Of a DNA stretch of 64,000 bases, positions 32,488-43,700 are shown piece by piece; positions within the stretch are counted from its first letter, which is position 1; each line of letters starts with the position of its first letter. A program made the translations under genes and the position numbers. The notes beneath the pieces are model-generated. The model made no database searches, was not told the origin of the DNA, and saw only the letters and a program-made list of their open reading frames with translations. The stretch spans positions 1,798,001 to 1,862,000 of the forward strand of contig JAQOTA010000053.1 of the NCBI GenBank assembly GCA_029532415.1, written 5' to 3'. This DNA comes from Marasmius tenuissimus (taxonomy: Eukaryota > Basidiomycota > Agaricomycetes > Agaricales > Marasmiaceae).

Positions 32488-34455
32488 ATGAGCGACACTG
32501 GCCAGCAGCCAGACTGCTCTGCTACTCCTAGAGCGCCCAGATCCGGGACCAACACCCTGAGACAAGCGTCACCCACACCTATTACACGCCCTAACGTACG
32601 AACAACCGGGATCGCTACGAGAACAGTAATGGGCCCAGCCGCCGTACGACACAGCCCATACCCGAAAGACTTGAGAAAATCCAGAAACAGCTCGGTGGAC
32701 TCAACCAGTGTCCGCCAAAGCGGATCCCCCAACACGTACGACCCCCCCAACCCACAAACCAAACCCAACGACCTGCAATTCGCCCTCGGCCAAGACACCG
32801 ACGACGACGACGATGAAGACATGCCGGATGAATCGGATTTTGACGACCCAGCTGCCGATGCTGCATACGACGCGTTAATGGAATTCATGGGAGCATGTGA
32901 AAACCGCCGGTTCTCGAATCGGGACATCGAAGCTCTATCCAACGTAGTTCTATATGCACGCAACTACATGGAAGCCACGTGGAACATGGAGTCGTATGCA
33001 GAGAGAATAGGCCGCCTCGAACGGGCAGCGAGCGAAGCTCAGTCCACCCGTGACCTCATAGCAGAGTATGCCCGAAAAGCTGACGAACGCGCACAGAAAC
33101 TCGAGGAGACACTCGCTACAGTCATGCGAGAACTTGTCGACATCAAAAAGACCTCTACAAAAACGACCCCGCAGCCTAATATTCCCCAGACAACCCTAAT
33201 CAACCCTCCCCCACCACGACACACGACACAACCCAGCAAGAATCCAACGTTAACGAACCCACCGAAGCCCGTGGACCGACGAGAACAGGAGCGAGAACAA
33301 CGCCTCATCGTTTCATTCAACGGAAAAATACCCCGAGAAAAACAACGACCCCCATTCGAAATCGCATCAGAAATCAACCGCATTCTCAGATCACACCCCA
33401 CGACCAACGGCCTACACGTTGCCTCTGTAAAGTGGAATAACAAGGGCAATCTCATCCTCGCAACCAAACCAGGTCAAAAGGCCGCCGACCTACACCGCTT
33501 TCGCGCCCTATATACGTCTGTGTTCAACACCGGGATCAACGAAGAACCAGACGAGGTGAAACCCGACCAAGTATGGCACAAGCTAGTGGTCGACAGCGTT
33601 TTTACTGGGACAAGACTGACACGGGAAGATGGTGTCCCCAGAGAATGGTCGGGGGAGGAGATACTGGGCGAAATTTGCGCCAGCAACGGAGAGGAACTGG
33701 GGACAAAGATGAGGAACTCTCTTGCGAGAAAACCTCATTTCTTGAACCCGAGAGAAGACCTGCTAAGAAAAAATGAATCCTCGATCATCATTGCTCTCAC
33801 TGACGAAACTCTACACAGACACGTACTCCACGACCTCAAGAAGATAAACATCTTCGGGAAGGAATGCAAGGTGCGCCCTTACACTGAACGTCCATCGCTG
33901 ATGAAATGCACACAGTGTCATGAGTTCGGGCACCTCAAACCCATGTGCAAGAAGACGCAGAGGTGTGCCATCTGCGGTGAACAACACACCGAACAAGAGC
34001 ACTCCCAGAGATGCTCGCGATGCCAAGCACTGGTTCAAGCGGGAGACCTGGTCCCACCATGCTCTCACGACGCGAAATGCACCAACTGTGGTAAGATCCC
34101 CGGTGCGGATACGGGTCACCGGGCGGACAACCGTCGCTGCCCCGAACGAATTCGAAGGCTCGGGTCTACCCGCGACCACAATCGCGAGAGTCCCAAGTCA
34201 GGTCCATCGGACAAGCCACGAATAGCCGACGTAGCAGTAACGAACCAAACGAAGAGGAAGAGGCGAAAGGCGAAAGCGAAAGACGGCAGCCTGCCGGGCA
34301 CTCCTCCCACTACCACCCCGATCCCCACCTCGAACAGCTTTGCCACCCTCGAAAACCTCCTACCACCAGACCTCGACGGAGTCCATCGAGACCTCAGCCG
34401 CTCCGAATGGGCCACCCACAACGACGTACACATGACCACGCCTCATGGTCAATAA
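32488..34455 (+). CDS. LINE ORF1, nucleic-acid-binding Gag-like protein
   Basis: 655 codons. The N-terminal 100 residues are Ser/Thr/Pro-rich, followed by an acidic run (TDDDDDEDMPDESDFDDP, about 105-122), then a probable coiled coil (ESYAERIGRLERAASEAQ to MRELVDIKK, about 170-225) and a Pro/Thr-rich linker. C-terminal Cys/His clusters begin at about residue 473: CTQCHEFGHLKPMC is a classic CX2CX4HX4C knuckle, followed by CAICGEQH and CTNCGKIPG clusters and a basic tail. In Tad1-like elements ORF1 binds element RNA and accompanies it to the nucleus. The stop codon lies 11 bases into ORF2, so ORF2 is probably made by re-initiation or a frame change. Confidence 0.93.
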   Translation: MSDTGQQPDCSATPRAPRSGTNTLRQASPTPITRPNVRTTGIATRTVMGPAAVRHSPYPKDLRKSRNSSVDSTSVRQSGSPNTYDPPNPQTKPNDLQFALGQDTDDDDDEDMPDESDFDDPAADAAYDALMEFMGACENRRFSNRDIEALSNVVLYARNYMEATWNMESYAERIGRLERAASEAQSTRDLIAEYARKADERAQKLEETLATVMRELVDIKKTSTKTTPQPNIPQTTLINPPPPRHTTQPSKNPTLTNPPKPVDRREQEREQRLIVSFNGKIPREKQRPPFEIASEINRILRSHPTTNGLHVASVKWNNKGNLILATKPGQKAADLHRFRALYTSVFNTGINEEPDEVKPDQVWHKLVVDSVFTGTRLTREDGVPREWSGEEILGEICASNGEELGTKMRNSLARKPHFLNPREDLLRKNESSIIIALTDETLHRHVLHDLKKINIFGKECKVRPYTERPSLMKCTQCHEFGHLKPMCKKTQRCAICGEQHTEQEHSQRCSRCQALVQAGDLVPPCSHDAKCTNCGKIPGADTGHRADNRRCPERIRRLGSTRDHNRESPKSGPSDKPRIADVAVTNQTKRKRRKAKAKDGSLPGTPPTTTPIPTSNSFATLENLLPPDLDGVHRDLSRSEWATHNDVHMTTPHGQ

Positions 34456-37400
34456 TCGACCACCTGGCATGCTCTCCAACAGACCACAAATACGAATTGG
34501 CCAACTCAACGCCAACAAGCGAAAACTCCCCGTCGAAACACTCCTGAACGAACATATAAACGACTTCGAGATCCTCCTAATCCAAGAACCCAATTGGGGC
34601 TTCATTGGCGCAGACGGCGACACCCCCATCAATGGGGTAACTAACAACAGCGCATCGTGGACCCCGATTTCCCCCACATCATCCCTCCCCCATATTCGCC
34701 CCCGAGCATACGCCTTTGTCAAGAAGAGCCTACAGGCGGAAGTGTCGCTGCGGGCAGAGACTGCTACAGAACGGGACCTCCAGGTCCTAGACATTACATT
34801 ACCTGACCATTCCACCACCACATACGTCCACGTATACAACGATCGCACACTGGGCCGTCAACAGATCATGTGGAGACTCCGGAACCTCAACATCCCCCAA
34901 GACCGCCCAGTGGTAATCACAGGAGATACTAACCTGGCACACGTACGGTGGTCAAGAGGAACCCCGAAAACATGTACAGTGACTGACGAGATCGTGGAGT
35001 GGCTTGACGACCACGGGTTTACCCTCATGAACAAGAAGGGCGAAGCAACCCATTTCCCGCACGACACCAACAAGACTCCGTCGGTCATTGATCTGACGTG
35101 GGTAAACCACAAAGCCATGAACGCTAACATCATACAGGAATGGCAGGTTGACCCCAAGATGTCATACAACTCGGACCATGCGGGCTTGAGGTGGACACAC
35201 AACCCTGGGGTCACCCCGGTCGACAACATCACAGGCAAGAAGTACAACCTCTCAGAAGTCGACCCCAAGGACTGGATGGACCAGTACCGCGAGGCACTAA
35301 AAGCCCGCGAGGATAAGATCTCCGTTCTCTCTGATAAAAACCGAATGCTGACCAACGACGAACTAGAATCTGCTGCCGTTGCAATCACAGAAGCCATGAA
35401 AGAAGCCACTGTAACTGTTGCAGATGAGAGGAGGTCAAGTCCCCATGCCAAACCATGGTGGAACGACCGCATCTCAGAAGCTGTAGGAAGGGTAAAGAGA
35501 GCAAGAGCGAGTGCTCGAGAGCACCGAATGGCATTCGGACTCACTGACCTTAACCTTCAAGCAACAGTCCGTCACGAGGAACGCCACACAGAACGCCTTA
35601 TTCGTTATACCAAGAAAACGTGGGCAATAAGCCAACTCGAAAGCGCTGCCCCGAACGACATCTGGGGCTTTCGAAAGTGGTCAGCAGGCACCCGCAACTT
35701 TCCTACTCCAGCAATCAGGAGAGCCGATGGCACACAAGCATCGACAACTGAAGAGAAAGCGAGGGCACTGCGTACAGAATTGTATCAGCCACCGCCACCA
35801 CTTCCAGATGAGTACACTGTCAATCTGACCGACAATCTACCCAATGATCTCGAGTTTGCAGACATAACGGATGAGGAAGTCTCAGAGGCAATAGCAGACA
35901 CGAGTAACTCATCAGCACCAGGTGAATCGCAACAATCATACCAACAGGTCAAGTGGGCATTGCAGGAGGACGGGGACCTGCTGGGAGACCTGTACCGACA
36001 CTGCCTACGAGCAGGCTACCACCCGAAGATATGGAGAAGGGCAATCGCGGTTGCACTTAGAAAACCGCGAAAGCCAGACTACTCAAACCCGAGAGCATAC
36101 AGGTTGATCACCCTACTTGAATGCCTCGGGAAGGTACTCGAGAAAATTGTTGCCCGCCGCCTCACATACCTCGCTGCAGCTCACAACCTCATACCCTGCC
36201 AGCAGTTTGGGAGCCGCGCAGGCTACTCTACCACTGACGCCCTACTGTCATTCACAAATGACGTCCAGGCCGCGTGGAACCATGGGCTCAAGACCTCAGC
36301 CCTGACGTTTGACATCAAGGGGTACTTCGACTTCGTCAACCACGAACGAATTGTAGCCGAGCTACGGAAAAGGCACCTGCCCCTACCCATAGTTAAGTGG
36401 GTCTACTCCTTTCTGTCAGATCGGGAAGCTGCAGTTTGCGTAGATGGCGTCAGAACCAAGATGGAACCAGTCAGAAATGGCATACCGCAAGGATCTCCCA
36501 TATCACCAATCCTCGCAGCGTTCTACTCGGCGGAATTGCTGGAGCTACTCGAGAACCGCAACCAGTTTGTACCATGGGGAACCCAACGGACCTCTCCCCG
36601 GAATGCGTTCATGTACGTTGACGACGGGATGATTTACATCTCCTCCAACGACTTGGAGATAAACGCCATCCACTTGAAAGCAACATGGGAGGAGGTAGTG
36701 GTACCCTGGTGCCAACGAGTTGGACTACAAATCGACTTTGAAAAGCGCGAACTCATGCACTACGAAAGACGACCAAAGGGGCCAGGCCCGTCAGTGGAAC
36801 TTGAGGACCCAGACGGAAGAACACGCACGGTAGACCCCCAGGAGGTCACGAAGTGGCTTGGAGTATACCTCGATCGGAAACTCTTATTCAACCACCACGT
36901 GAAACAGCTATCAAGTCGTGCAGGTAAAGCTCTGGGGGCGCTAACGATGCTTGGTAACACAGTACGAGGGCTACAACCCCCGCAAATGAGGATGCTCTAC
37001 CGCTCATGCGTACTACCGGTAATGACATATGCCAGCCCGGTATGGTGGACAGGCAAGGCAACCCACCGAAACGCACTCGAGAAGATCCAACGAAGGGCAC
37101 TACGGATGATATGTGCATCGTTCAGAACCTCCCCTATACATGCCCTCGAAATCGAGGCCTCCGTTCCCCCAATCCACCTACACCTACAATCACTCAGCAG
37201 ACGATGTGCATTACGATTCAACCGCCTACCACCGTCGAACCCAGTTATCCAGCGCCTGGATGCCAGTTGGAGGACTGGGTACGAGTACCCTCAACGACCG
37301 CCGCCGGTTGCCCTACGGCTAGGGAATGGTTCTGCTAAGGACCAATCACGACGCACCCAGCTAACCAACGTAGCCCAGCTGACAAGCTCGTCAAACGAAC

Positions 37401-38650
37401 GGATTGACAGTTTCCTGAACCCCCCGTGGAGGGAGACAGTCAAGAAGTTTGGCAAGCGACTTGTGAAGAAGGGCCCTCCGACAAAGATACCAGAGGAATC
37501 CCCAACGGCTCGGAGGGACAGACTCATCGAAAACCATGAAAAACAGCTGAGTGAAATCAAAAACTCACGGTCCCACCTCATATTCTACACAGATGGATCA
37601 TCAATGCTATTCCACCGAGTTCGACGAACTGGGGCAGGCTTTGTAGGCTACTACAAGGGCAAGGAAAAGAAGAGACTGCGCAAACGGATAGGACTGGGAT
37701 CTCGAGCAGAGGTATACGATGCAGAGATAGCAGCACTTAGCTATGCTGCATGCAAAGCCCAGGCATTCTCGTTGAAGAACCCAGCCATCAAGCACTGGCA
37801 CTTCTTTGCCGACAACTCCGCAGCGATACAAGCCATAACGGACACAACGCCGAAGCCTGGACAAACATACTGCGCTAAGTTCACTGACTGTATCTCCAAG
37901 TTCCTCGAGGCTGACCCGGAGCACACAGTAGAAATCTCGTGGGTACCAAGCCACGTAGGTATCGAAGGCAACGAACGAGCTGATGAGCTCGCGAAAGCGG
38001 CAATCGAGAAGGGGAGCAGAGAGTCATGGGTCGGATCGGCGAGCAATGCCCTACGAAGGGATAAGGAGATGACCCTGAGGGAATGGAAAGCGAAGTGGAC
38101 GAAAAACTCCACACATGGGAGATTTGCAGCTGCCAACCGTATACCGCCATCCCTCAAACCCACCAAATGGTTCAAGGAGACACCACGAGAGATATTTGGG
38201 CGGCTTGTCCAGTGTAGAACAGGACATGGGTTCATTGGCGAGTACTATTACGAATTCGTGCCCTCGAAGAACACTGACTGCCCCTGCGGCGAACGATTCC
38301 AAACTAGAGAACACATCCTACGCACATGCCCAACATATGAACCACATAGGCACATTCTCCGAAAGGTGTCGAAAGACGTAGCACTATCCGATGTGCTTGG
38401 CACCCCAGACGGAATAGAAGCACTAGCGGAATTCATCAAGAATTCCGGAGCATTCACCGTAACTGGTCGTCAACGAGGAGAACGACACGAACCGGAATAT
38501 ACGCCGTTCGATTGGTTTACTCACTGGAACCCAGAGCTCGGGGATGAATGGGTGAACCAGCTTGAGGCGGAGGAACCGAGCTGGCTGGGAGAATGGGGAG
38601 AGGGAGAAGAGGAGCAGGAGGATGGGGGGCATGAGGGGGAAGGAGATTAA
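34445..38650 (+). CDS. LINE ORF2: endonuclease, reverse transcriptase, RNase H
   Basis: 1401 codons with no interruption. Residues about 15-240 form the apurinic/apyrimidinic-type endonuclease (IGQLNANKRKL, LLIQEPNWGF, ITGDTNLAH, SDHAGLRW) that nicks target DNA. The RT domain follows with the catalytic Asp in FDIKGYFDFVNH (about 624) and YVDDG (about 724), plus NGIPQGSPISPIL. RNase H starts near residue 1047 (FYTDGSS), with the later acidic residues in RAEVYDAEIAAL and FADNSAA and the SHVGIEGNERADELA block. A C-terminal Cys cluster, CPCGERFQTREHILRTCP, begins near 1279. All catalytic motifs are present, so the element may be able to move. Confidence 0.95.
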   Translation: MVNNRPPGMLSNRPQIRIGQLNANKRKLPVETLLNEHINDFEILLIQEPNWGFIGADGDTPINGVTNNSASWTPISPTSSLPHIRPRAYAFVKKSLQAEVSLRAETATERDLQVLDITLPDHSTTTYVHVYNDRTLGRQQIMWRLRNLNIPQDRPVVITGDTNLAHVRWSRGTPKTCTVTDEIVEWLDDHGFTLMNKKGEATHFPHDTNKTPSVIDLTWVNHKAMNANIIQEWQVDPKMSYNSDHAGLRWTHNPGVTPVDNITGKKYNLSEVDPKDWMDQYREALKAREDKISVLSDKNRMLTNDELESAAVAITEAMKEATVTVADERRSSPHAKPWWNDRISEAVGRVKRARASAREHRMAFGLTDLNLQATVRHEERHTERLIRYTKKTWAISQLESAAPNDIWGFRKWSAGTRNFPTPAIRRADGTQASTTEEKARALRTELYQPPPPLPDEYTVNLTDNLPNDLEFADITDEEVSEAIADTSNSSAPGESQQSYQQVKWALQEDGDLLGDLYRHCLRAGYHPKIWRRAIAVALRKPRKPDYSNPRAYRLITLLECLGKVLEKIVARRLTYLAAAHNLIPCQQFGSRAGYSTTDALLSFTNDVQAAWNHGLKTSALTFDIKGYFDFVNHERIVAELRKRHLPLPIVKWVYSFLSDREAAVCVDGVRTKMEPVRNGIPQGSPISPILAAFYSAELLELLENRNQFVPWGTQRTSPRNAFMYVDDGMIYISSNDLEINAIHLKATWEEVVVPWCQRVGLQIDFEKRELMHYERRPKGPGPSVELEDPDGRTRTVDPQEVTKWLGVYLDRKLLFNHHVKQLSSRAGKALGALTMLGNTVRGLQPPQMRMLYRSCVLPVMTYASPVWWTGKATHRNALEKIQRRALRMICASFRTSPIHALEIEASVPPIHLHLQSLSRRCALRFNRLPPSNPVIQRLDASWRTGYEYPQRPPPVALRLGNGSAKDQSRRTQLTNVAQLTSSSNERIDSFLNPPWRETVKKFGKRLVKKGPPTKIPEESPTARRDRLIENHEKQLSEIKNSRSHLIFYTDGSSMLFHRVRRTGAGFVGYYKGKEKKRLRKRIGLGSRAEVYDAEIAALSYAACKAQAFSLKNPAIKHWHFFADNSAAIQAITDTTPKPGQTYCAKFTDCISKFLEADPEHTVEISWVPSHVGIEGNERADELAKAAIEKGSRESWVGSASNALRRDKEMTLREWKAKWTKNSTHGRFAAANRIPPSLKPTKWFKETPREIFGRLVQCRTGHGFIGEYYYEFVPSKNTDCPCGERFQTREHILRTCPTYEPHRHILRKVSKDVALSDVLGTPDGIEALAEFIKNSGAFTVTGRQRGERHEPEYTPFDWFTHWNPELGDEWVNQLEAEEPSWLGEWGEGEEEQEDGGHEGEGD

Positions 38651-39013
38651 CCAACGAGCAACATCACTTGATACTCCACAACACCACGCCAAACCACAGC
38701 CCACCTGAGCAGGGTTCCCCCCCTAACCGCAATGATACGAGCCATCGGAAACCGTAGTGGAGCGGCAGGGGTAGGTTTCATCCCACTCATTTCTCTCTAG
38801 AGGTCCACTTCAGGACCACCAATCACGATACCAAGTTGATCTGACCACACCATACATCACACGAAGCATCACTCAGCGCAACCACAGAGATTCGGCGAAT
38901 GGACACTCAGTTAAAGACCGGGCTAATGTCAATACAACACGAATTAGATTACAGACTACGTAGCCCCCGCGCCTTGGTAGATAGCCTTACCTGCTAGCGG
39001 TAATCCGAGAATC
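38651..39013 (+). other. LINE 3' untranslated region
   Basis: 363 bases between the ORF2 stop and the poly(A) tail. No frame or hairpin of note; likely the part recognised by the reverse transcriptase. Confidence 0.7.
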
Positions 39014-39451
39014 AAAAAAAAAAAAAAAGAACCCGCCGAAAGATCTCCGGGACAGCTGTCAGGACTCCGGTCGATTAGATCATACTGTACTTATCTAGGA
39101 TTAGATACCAACGGATGATAAGATAAGATATCGAATGACCACCATTGCGCGCATCACCATATGAATCCAACGAGAACTGGTTCTTTCATGATGTTCGAAA
39201 CTTATCTTACATCTACAAACTTGCGACGAGGCATCTATCATACGTCAGTAGCATATAGACATCAGTCTATGCTGCCAACCCCTCCATTAGCGGGCAGTTT
39301 TTACGTGTGTGTCCGGGTTTCCTGCATATACCACACCTACGTTGTTGTCGTGCTTCAACTGAATGGTTGCCCTGCGACACTCGTGTAGCAGCCCCCCCTA
39401 CTGCCTCCTTCTGCCCCACCGCCCCGGATTTGACCTTCGATACCACTGGTG

Positions 39452-39481
39452 GCCAAAAGTCGCGGTACCGCGACTTTTGGC
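39452..39481. repeat. perfect 30-bp palindrome
   Basis: GCCAAAAGTCGCGGT followed directly by its reverse complement, centred on GGTACC. It lies inside the TIR element, right of the LINE. Confidence 0.9.
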
Positions 39482-39760
39482 GCTGGCGACAACGAGAGTT
39501 CGGGCATTATGGTTACCCATTCACCCGCTCTTGAGACTTGGTGGCTTACAAGGAATGAGTGATTTGAGCGCAACTTGGGTAAGAGATCTTGTCGGACGTC
39601 TGACTCTACATGATTATCACACAGGCTATCATATCTACCGGAGATCACTGACAGGTCCTGACAGCTATCCGGAGGTCTTTCGGCGGGATCAAATGTCATG
39701 GGGGGTTGACAAATAGCGAAAGACGAAAAGGCCTATCAAGGGGGCTGATAAATAGAATTA

Positions 39761-40613
39761 TCCAGCTGTCTGTGCTTGGACCACGACAAATGACTCCTCT
39801 TCCAGTGTCCAACCACAAATCCTGGTCCAAGCAACCCGTTTGCTCCTGGAACTAGTTGTATCAACTGTAGCCGAATATTGCATTGGTTACTTACAGCTAA
39901 ACTACCGAGATACTTCCAAGCCCACCACCCTCCAGTCAGGCGCTTAGCTGGTACTAGCTCTGCAACACAACGCATCAGTGAAACTCAACCCACCGCATAC
40001 TTGGTACAACCACATACCGTTGTACAATATGAGCGACGGGATTTTCGACTTGCAGTAGCCATAGATTTGCGATCCAGTTGAGGTACTGGAACGACTTGAG
40101 CATCCACGCCAATAACTCATAGCATAAAACTCACAGAATTCCCGATAGCGTCCTAAAGTCTTCTTCAAAAGCCTGGAAAGGGAATCAGCCCGCTCATCGA
40201 ACTCGAAAAACAACGGGCTTACCCTCCGCGCATCTGGTCCACTATACTGCACCACCGTAAACACCGTTCCCAATCGTTCCAACACTCTTGCTGTACAGAC
40301 CGTCCTGTCAACTCGAAGTGCTCCCTCTTCCCACTCGCTTCTATTCCCATCATCCCATCGTCGCGGGTACTCGGAGCACACAACGTCTGCTAATCTGCAG
40401 ATCGCACCTTGCTTCACCTCGTAGTACTAGGACCACAGTCAGATCCTTCCACTTGACACAAAAACCTTCGCTCACCCCATCAAATTCTGTGCTTTCCTCC
40501 CCCTTCGCTTGGGCTATCGTTGTCGTGTAGTTGTATTGATCTCCCTGTACCTGGTTGAAGTGACAGCCGGCAAGCTTGAAGTTCCGCGCATTTTGAAAGA
40601 AGTTAGCCAACAT
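39761..40613 (-). pseudogene. Array paralogue B, 5' part (exons 1-6)
   Basis: Exon 1 (40613-40476) encodes MLANFFQNARNFKLAGCHFN and VQGDQYNYTTTIAQAK. Exon 2 ends VQYSGPDARR, and exon 3 encodes AFEEDFRTLSGIL. Exons 4 and 5 (STGSQIYGYCKSKIPSLI, AKRLTGGWWAWKYLGSLA) follow with splice sites at the same places as A and C. Exon 6 starts TGCLDQDLWLDTGRGVICRG and is cut at about 39761 by the TIR element. The remainder through mid exon 8 is missing. This part is very close to A, including introns and promoter, so the A/B duplication is recent. Confidence 0.85.
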
Positions 40614-40672
40614 CAGGCCTTGAGCTTGCGGAAGAAGTAGCGTGCGTCGAGTGTAAGGACAGAGGGGAGTAG

Positions 40673-40730
40673 GTGATGGTCGAGAGATAAGGAAATAGGC
40701 GTCCGGATGCTGTGGTCAACACATCACGAT
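40673..40730 (-). promoter_or_regulatory. conserved upstream block of paralogue B
   Basis: About 60 bases before the ATG at 40613; equivalent to the block upstream of A, C and D, with GTGTTGACCACAGC in the gene sense. Confidence 0.5.
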
Positions 40731-43700
40731 GCCCAACAGCAACAGTCCCCCATTTTGGGCTTTCGCCGCACCAGACCCACAATATCGCACGACCACGGTT
40801 CTTGTCGATGGGAATTTTCTACTTTGAAAGGATATAGACCGTCATCAGCGGTGCACGGTGAGATCTAAGAATACGACTCACCAGATAAGATACCCTCTGA
40901 CTATCTTCAAAACTCCGACGGGGGGAACCTCGTTCGAGTCTCAGCGGGCTTCAAGTTGGGAGTTGAACAAGGTTGAAAAATGAAGTTGTGGAGAAAGAGA
41001 TGTCAGGACGACGGGCCGGAGCCCGAACGAATTCCTGAAGCCTAAAAGCCTAAAACCGATGATAGGGTTCTCGCTCAAACCACGACCATCGCGATACCAG
41101 CATTCAATGCCTCCTTCTGTAGACCATAGTCATCGACAAGCGGACACGGTTTCTCGGAGATCAACAGAAGCCGCTCTAAGCTGTGGCTCGGTGTACCTAA
41201 ATCCTTGATTAACATTGCTGGTACTACCACAAGGTGCGTGTGTCTACGTTTTTAACGCCTCAAGTGGTCTCAAGGCTCAGCCTAACTGAAGCGTAGTTTT
41301 CTCTGCATATACAAGTGCGAAGTTTAGTCGTAAAAGTTGAAATCAACCATCACCCTCGGCTCCTCTGTACCTTCGAATTCCAACGTTGTCCACGTTCCAA
41401 GGAACATAACACCTTATAACTCGAGGACTTCGATTATCACGAACTTGATTTTCCATCAGGCAGGCCCTCGTAACTCTCTTGCTCCGAGCTCAGTGCAACA
41501 GCTGCGGAGGGTCCCGGTTGGTTCTAGGAGACAGCACATTGTAGTACGACGGTCGGATACAGCGTTGTCAGTGGGGCGAAGTGGCCATTATCTGAGGTGA
41601 TTTAATCTTTGAGTTCAAGTCTTTCTGCTAAGCGATCATGATTGACATATCATCGCCCACACAAGCTTGCAGTGGGATACCAGATCGATTCATTGCACGG
41701 GGTCCCGGCTGAAGGAACCCAGGGGAAACCCCAGCTCCGATGGAGGTTGGCTCTCGGTTCGCCGGACTAAGGTGCCGCTGTGAATACCCAGTACTGTGGA
41801 AAAGTTGATACCTCATAATCACCAGTCGATCGCAAAGGCGAATCGAATTCTGTCAGTTCGCTTGTACTGGCTTGGATAACCGCTCGATTGTAGTTTCCAC
41901 CGTCTACGGATCACGCACTCAGGAGCGCCGAACAGGTGAGTCAACGTCAATAACGGACGGCCATGGATCCAATGTTCACCTAGTCCCGACGAGTCTTCAA
42001 GTTTCGGGCTTTGTTTTCAACAGTAAAACTCACGTTCTCGGATTCAGTCATGACTGGAGCCTCCAACGAGGTCTGCTAGTAGGTTAGAAATCACTCGGAG
42101 GTGCGTTCAGACGAACTTCAGCTTTGCGAGCGATTTCAATGGCCTTCATATCACAGAGTGCACTTCGGATCGATGGAACTTGGAAGGGGATCAAGAGTAC
42201 CTTACAAGCGATTAGTTTTACGCAGACTGGCGTGTTGAACGAGATGCTGTGAGTTAGATTCGTTTACTTTTCATGCTTTAGATTCTGGAAGAGACATATT
42301 ATGTACAAACAACCAACTCTCTTCCGACCAAAATCAAGGTACCCATAAATTCTCAGACTTCCCGCCACCACGTTCTCCATAATACGCCGTTGGGTGTCGA
42401 ACTCTGTGTTCGTTCATCGTTCCACACGGATCATGTCTGGTCAAACAACCAGGCCATACATGGCTCCGGGTGACAAGATCTACGGAAATTCAAATACTCG
42501 CTGGCGAGAGGACTGCTGATGTCGGGGTCGTTCGGAGCCGTTCCGAAGCCATCGAAATCCACGTATTTGAATAATATGGGCAATCCTCCAGCGGCAACTC
42601 GACGTGATTCGAAGCTAGGGCATTGCAATTGGAAGAGTACATTGAAAACTCGGTGACGAAAGTGAGAAATTCAGCGGAAAGATATGATATGCACCTCGAT
42701 ATAAGCTCAGTATTGGTGCTCATTTGTTTGTAGCTACTACCGCATGACCGGAGCTCACCTTAGAGGTAGAGCCCAACAATCAGCACGAGATAGACACGAC
42801 GCCGACCACACGTGCAGTGCACGCACCATTTGACAGAATAGGAAAATTAGCGCTCACAACGCAATCTCGAAACATTGCCTGGACCGTCCTCCTACCGTTC
42901 GATTTTTCGCGGCCATAAACAATACTCTACAGAAGGCATTGGAATACAGACACCCGGTAGGTTGGAGCTGTATCCAAACTGTCGTTTTTTTTCTCCCCCC
43001 CCGCTCGGATCGTTACATGACTCAGCGGTCGCCTGGGCGGGATTCAAAGGCGAGTATACAGACAGATAGTTCCAAAGGGCATCTCGAATTGGTTTAAGGG
43101 TCAGGAATGCTCGAATATCAAGTACTATTTCCCTCAATTTTTGAAGTACTCCGGACGTGTCCTCGACGCTGCCCTCACCATGAGTCAGGCGTTCCTTACG
43201 ACGAGTCACGGAATGCAATTTGAGGAGCATACTACGCCAGAGACTGGCGCTGAACGTGTGTGGTCTCGACGGCAAAGAGAGTAGTCCTACGGGAATGCAA
43301 ATTCGATCTTGGGCTCGGGGCGCCTCGATTCTCAAACACCATGTCAGTGCTGCGTCCCAAGATCTTCTCGGTACCTCTGCTACTCGCATCCATGTAGTAA
43401 CTCAGAGAGTGTCAAGATTCTCCTTCGAGGGGGAGACGAATTTTCATGAGTTATTAGCTGCGAAAGGCGTGTCGAATGGCCTTCAAAATGACTGGAATCC
43501 CGTTAGGATGTACGAATGTTGGACAGCAAATCACGGTTGCTTCCAATATAAATGAACGCTTAAAGCATACACGCGGTACCATTGCCTGTGGGCGCTCGCG
43601 TGCTGAGAAGGCGAGGGCTTCATCTGAATTCCTGTGCACTCCCGGTCAGTCTTCCCTCGAGCGGTAGAACCGAAATTCCGTAGGAAGTGAACAAAAGACC

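Larger units (their letters stand above)
32376..39028 (+). mobile_element. Tad1-like LINE, full length, both ORFs open
   Basis: A 6653-bp non-LTR retrotransposon: 5' UTR 32376-32487, ORF1 32488-34455, ORF2 34445-38650, 3' UTR to 39013, and 15 A residues 39014-39028. Bounded by a perfect 14-bp target-site duplication GAACCCGCCGAAAG (32362-32375 and 39029-39042). Apurinic-type endonuclease, reverse transcriptase and RNase H in one ORF2, with CCHC knuckles in ORF1, is the plan of the fungal Tad1 clade. The perfect TSD, intact tail and open frames mark a recent insertion. Confidence 0.95.
32281..39758. mobile_element. TIR DNA element carrying a LINE
   Basis: Ends are inverted repeats starting ATTCTATTTATCA(A/G)CCCC. 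The similarity runs at least 100 bp through TTGATAGGCCTTTTCG, ATGACATTTGA and CCCGCCGAAAG, and continues across the LINE insertion point into 39043. Without the LINE and one target copy the element is about 0.8 kb. TA lies on each side (32279-32280 and 39759-39760), but symmetry extends two bases further, so the superfamily is not certain. No transposase. It sits exactly where paralogue B has lost about 0.9 kb (middle of exon 6 to middle of exon 8). Confidence 0.75.

Noticed and set aside
32037..32963. Minus-strand 308-codon frame
   Set aside because: It runs from paralogue B through the TIR and into the antisense of LINE ORF1: a shadow across three unrelated features.
34858..35544. Minus-strand 228-codon frame
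   Set aside because: Antisense shadow of the LINE ORF2 endonuclease region.
43000..43012. T-run followed by C-run as an LTR or poly(A) tail
   Set aside because: No TSD, no terminal motif and no coding remnant nearby; a simple homopolymer stretch.
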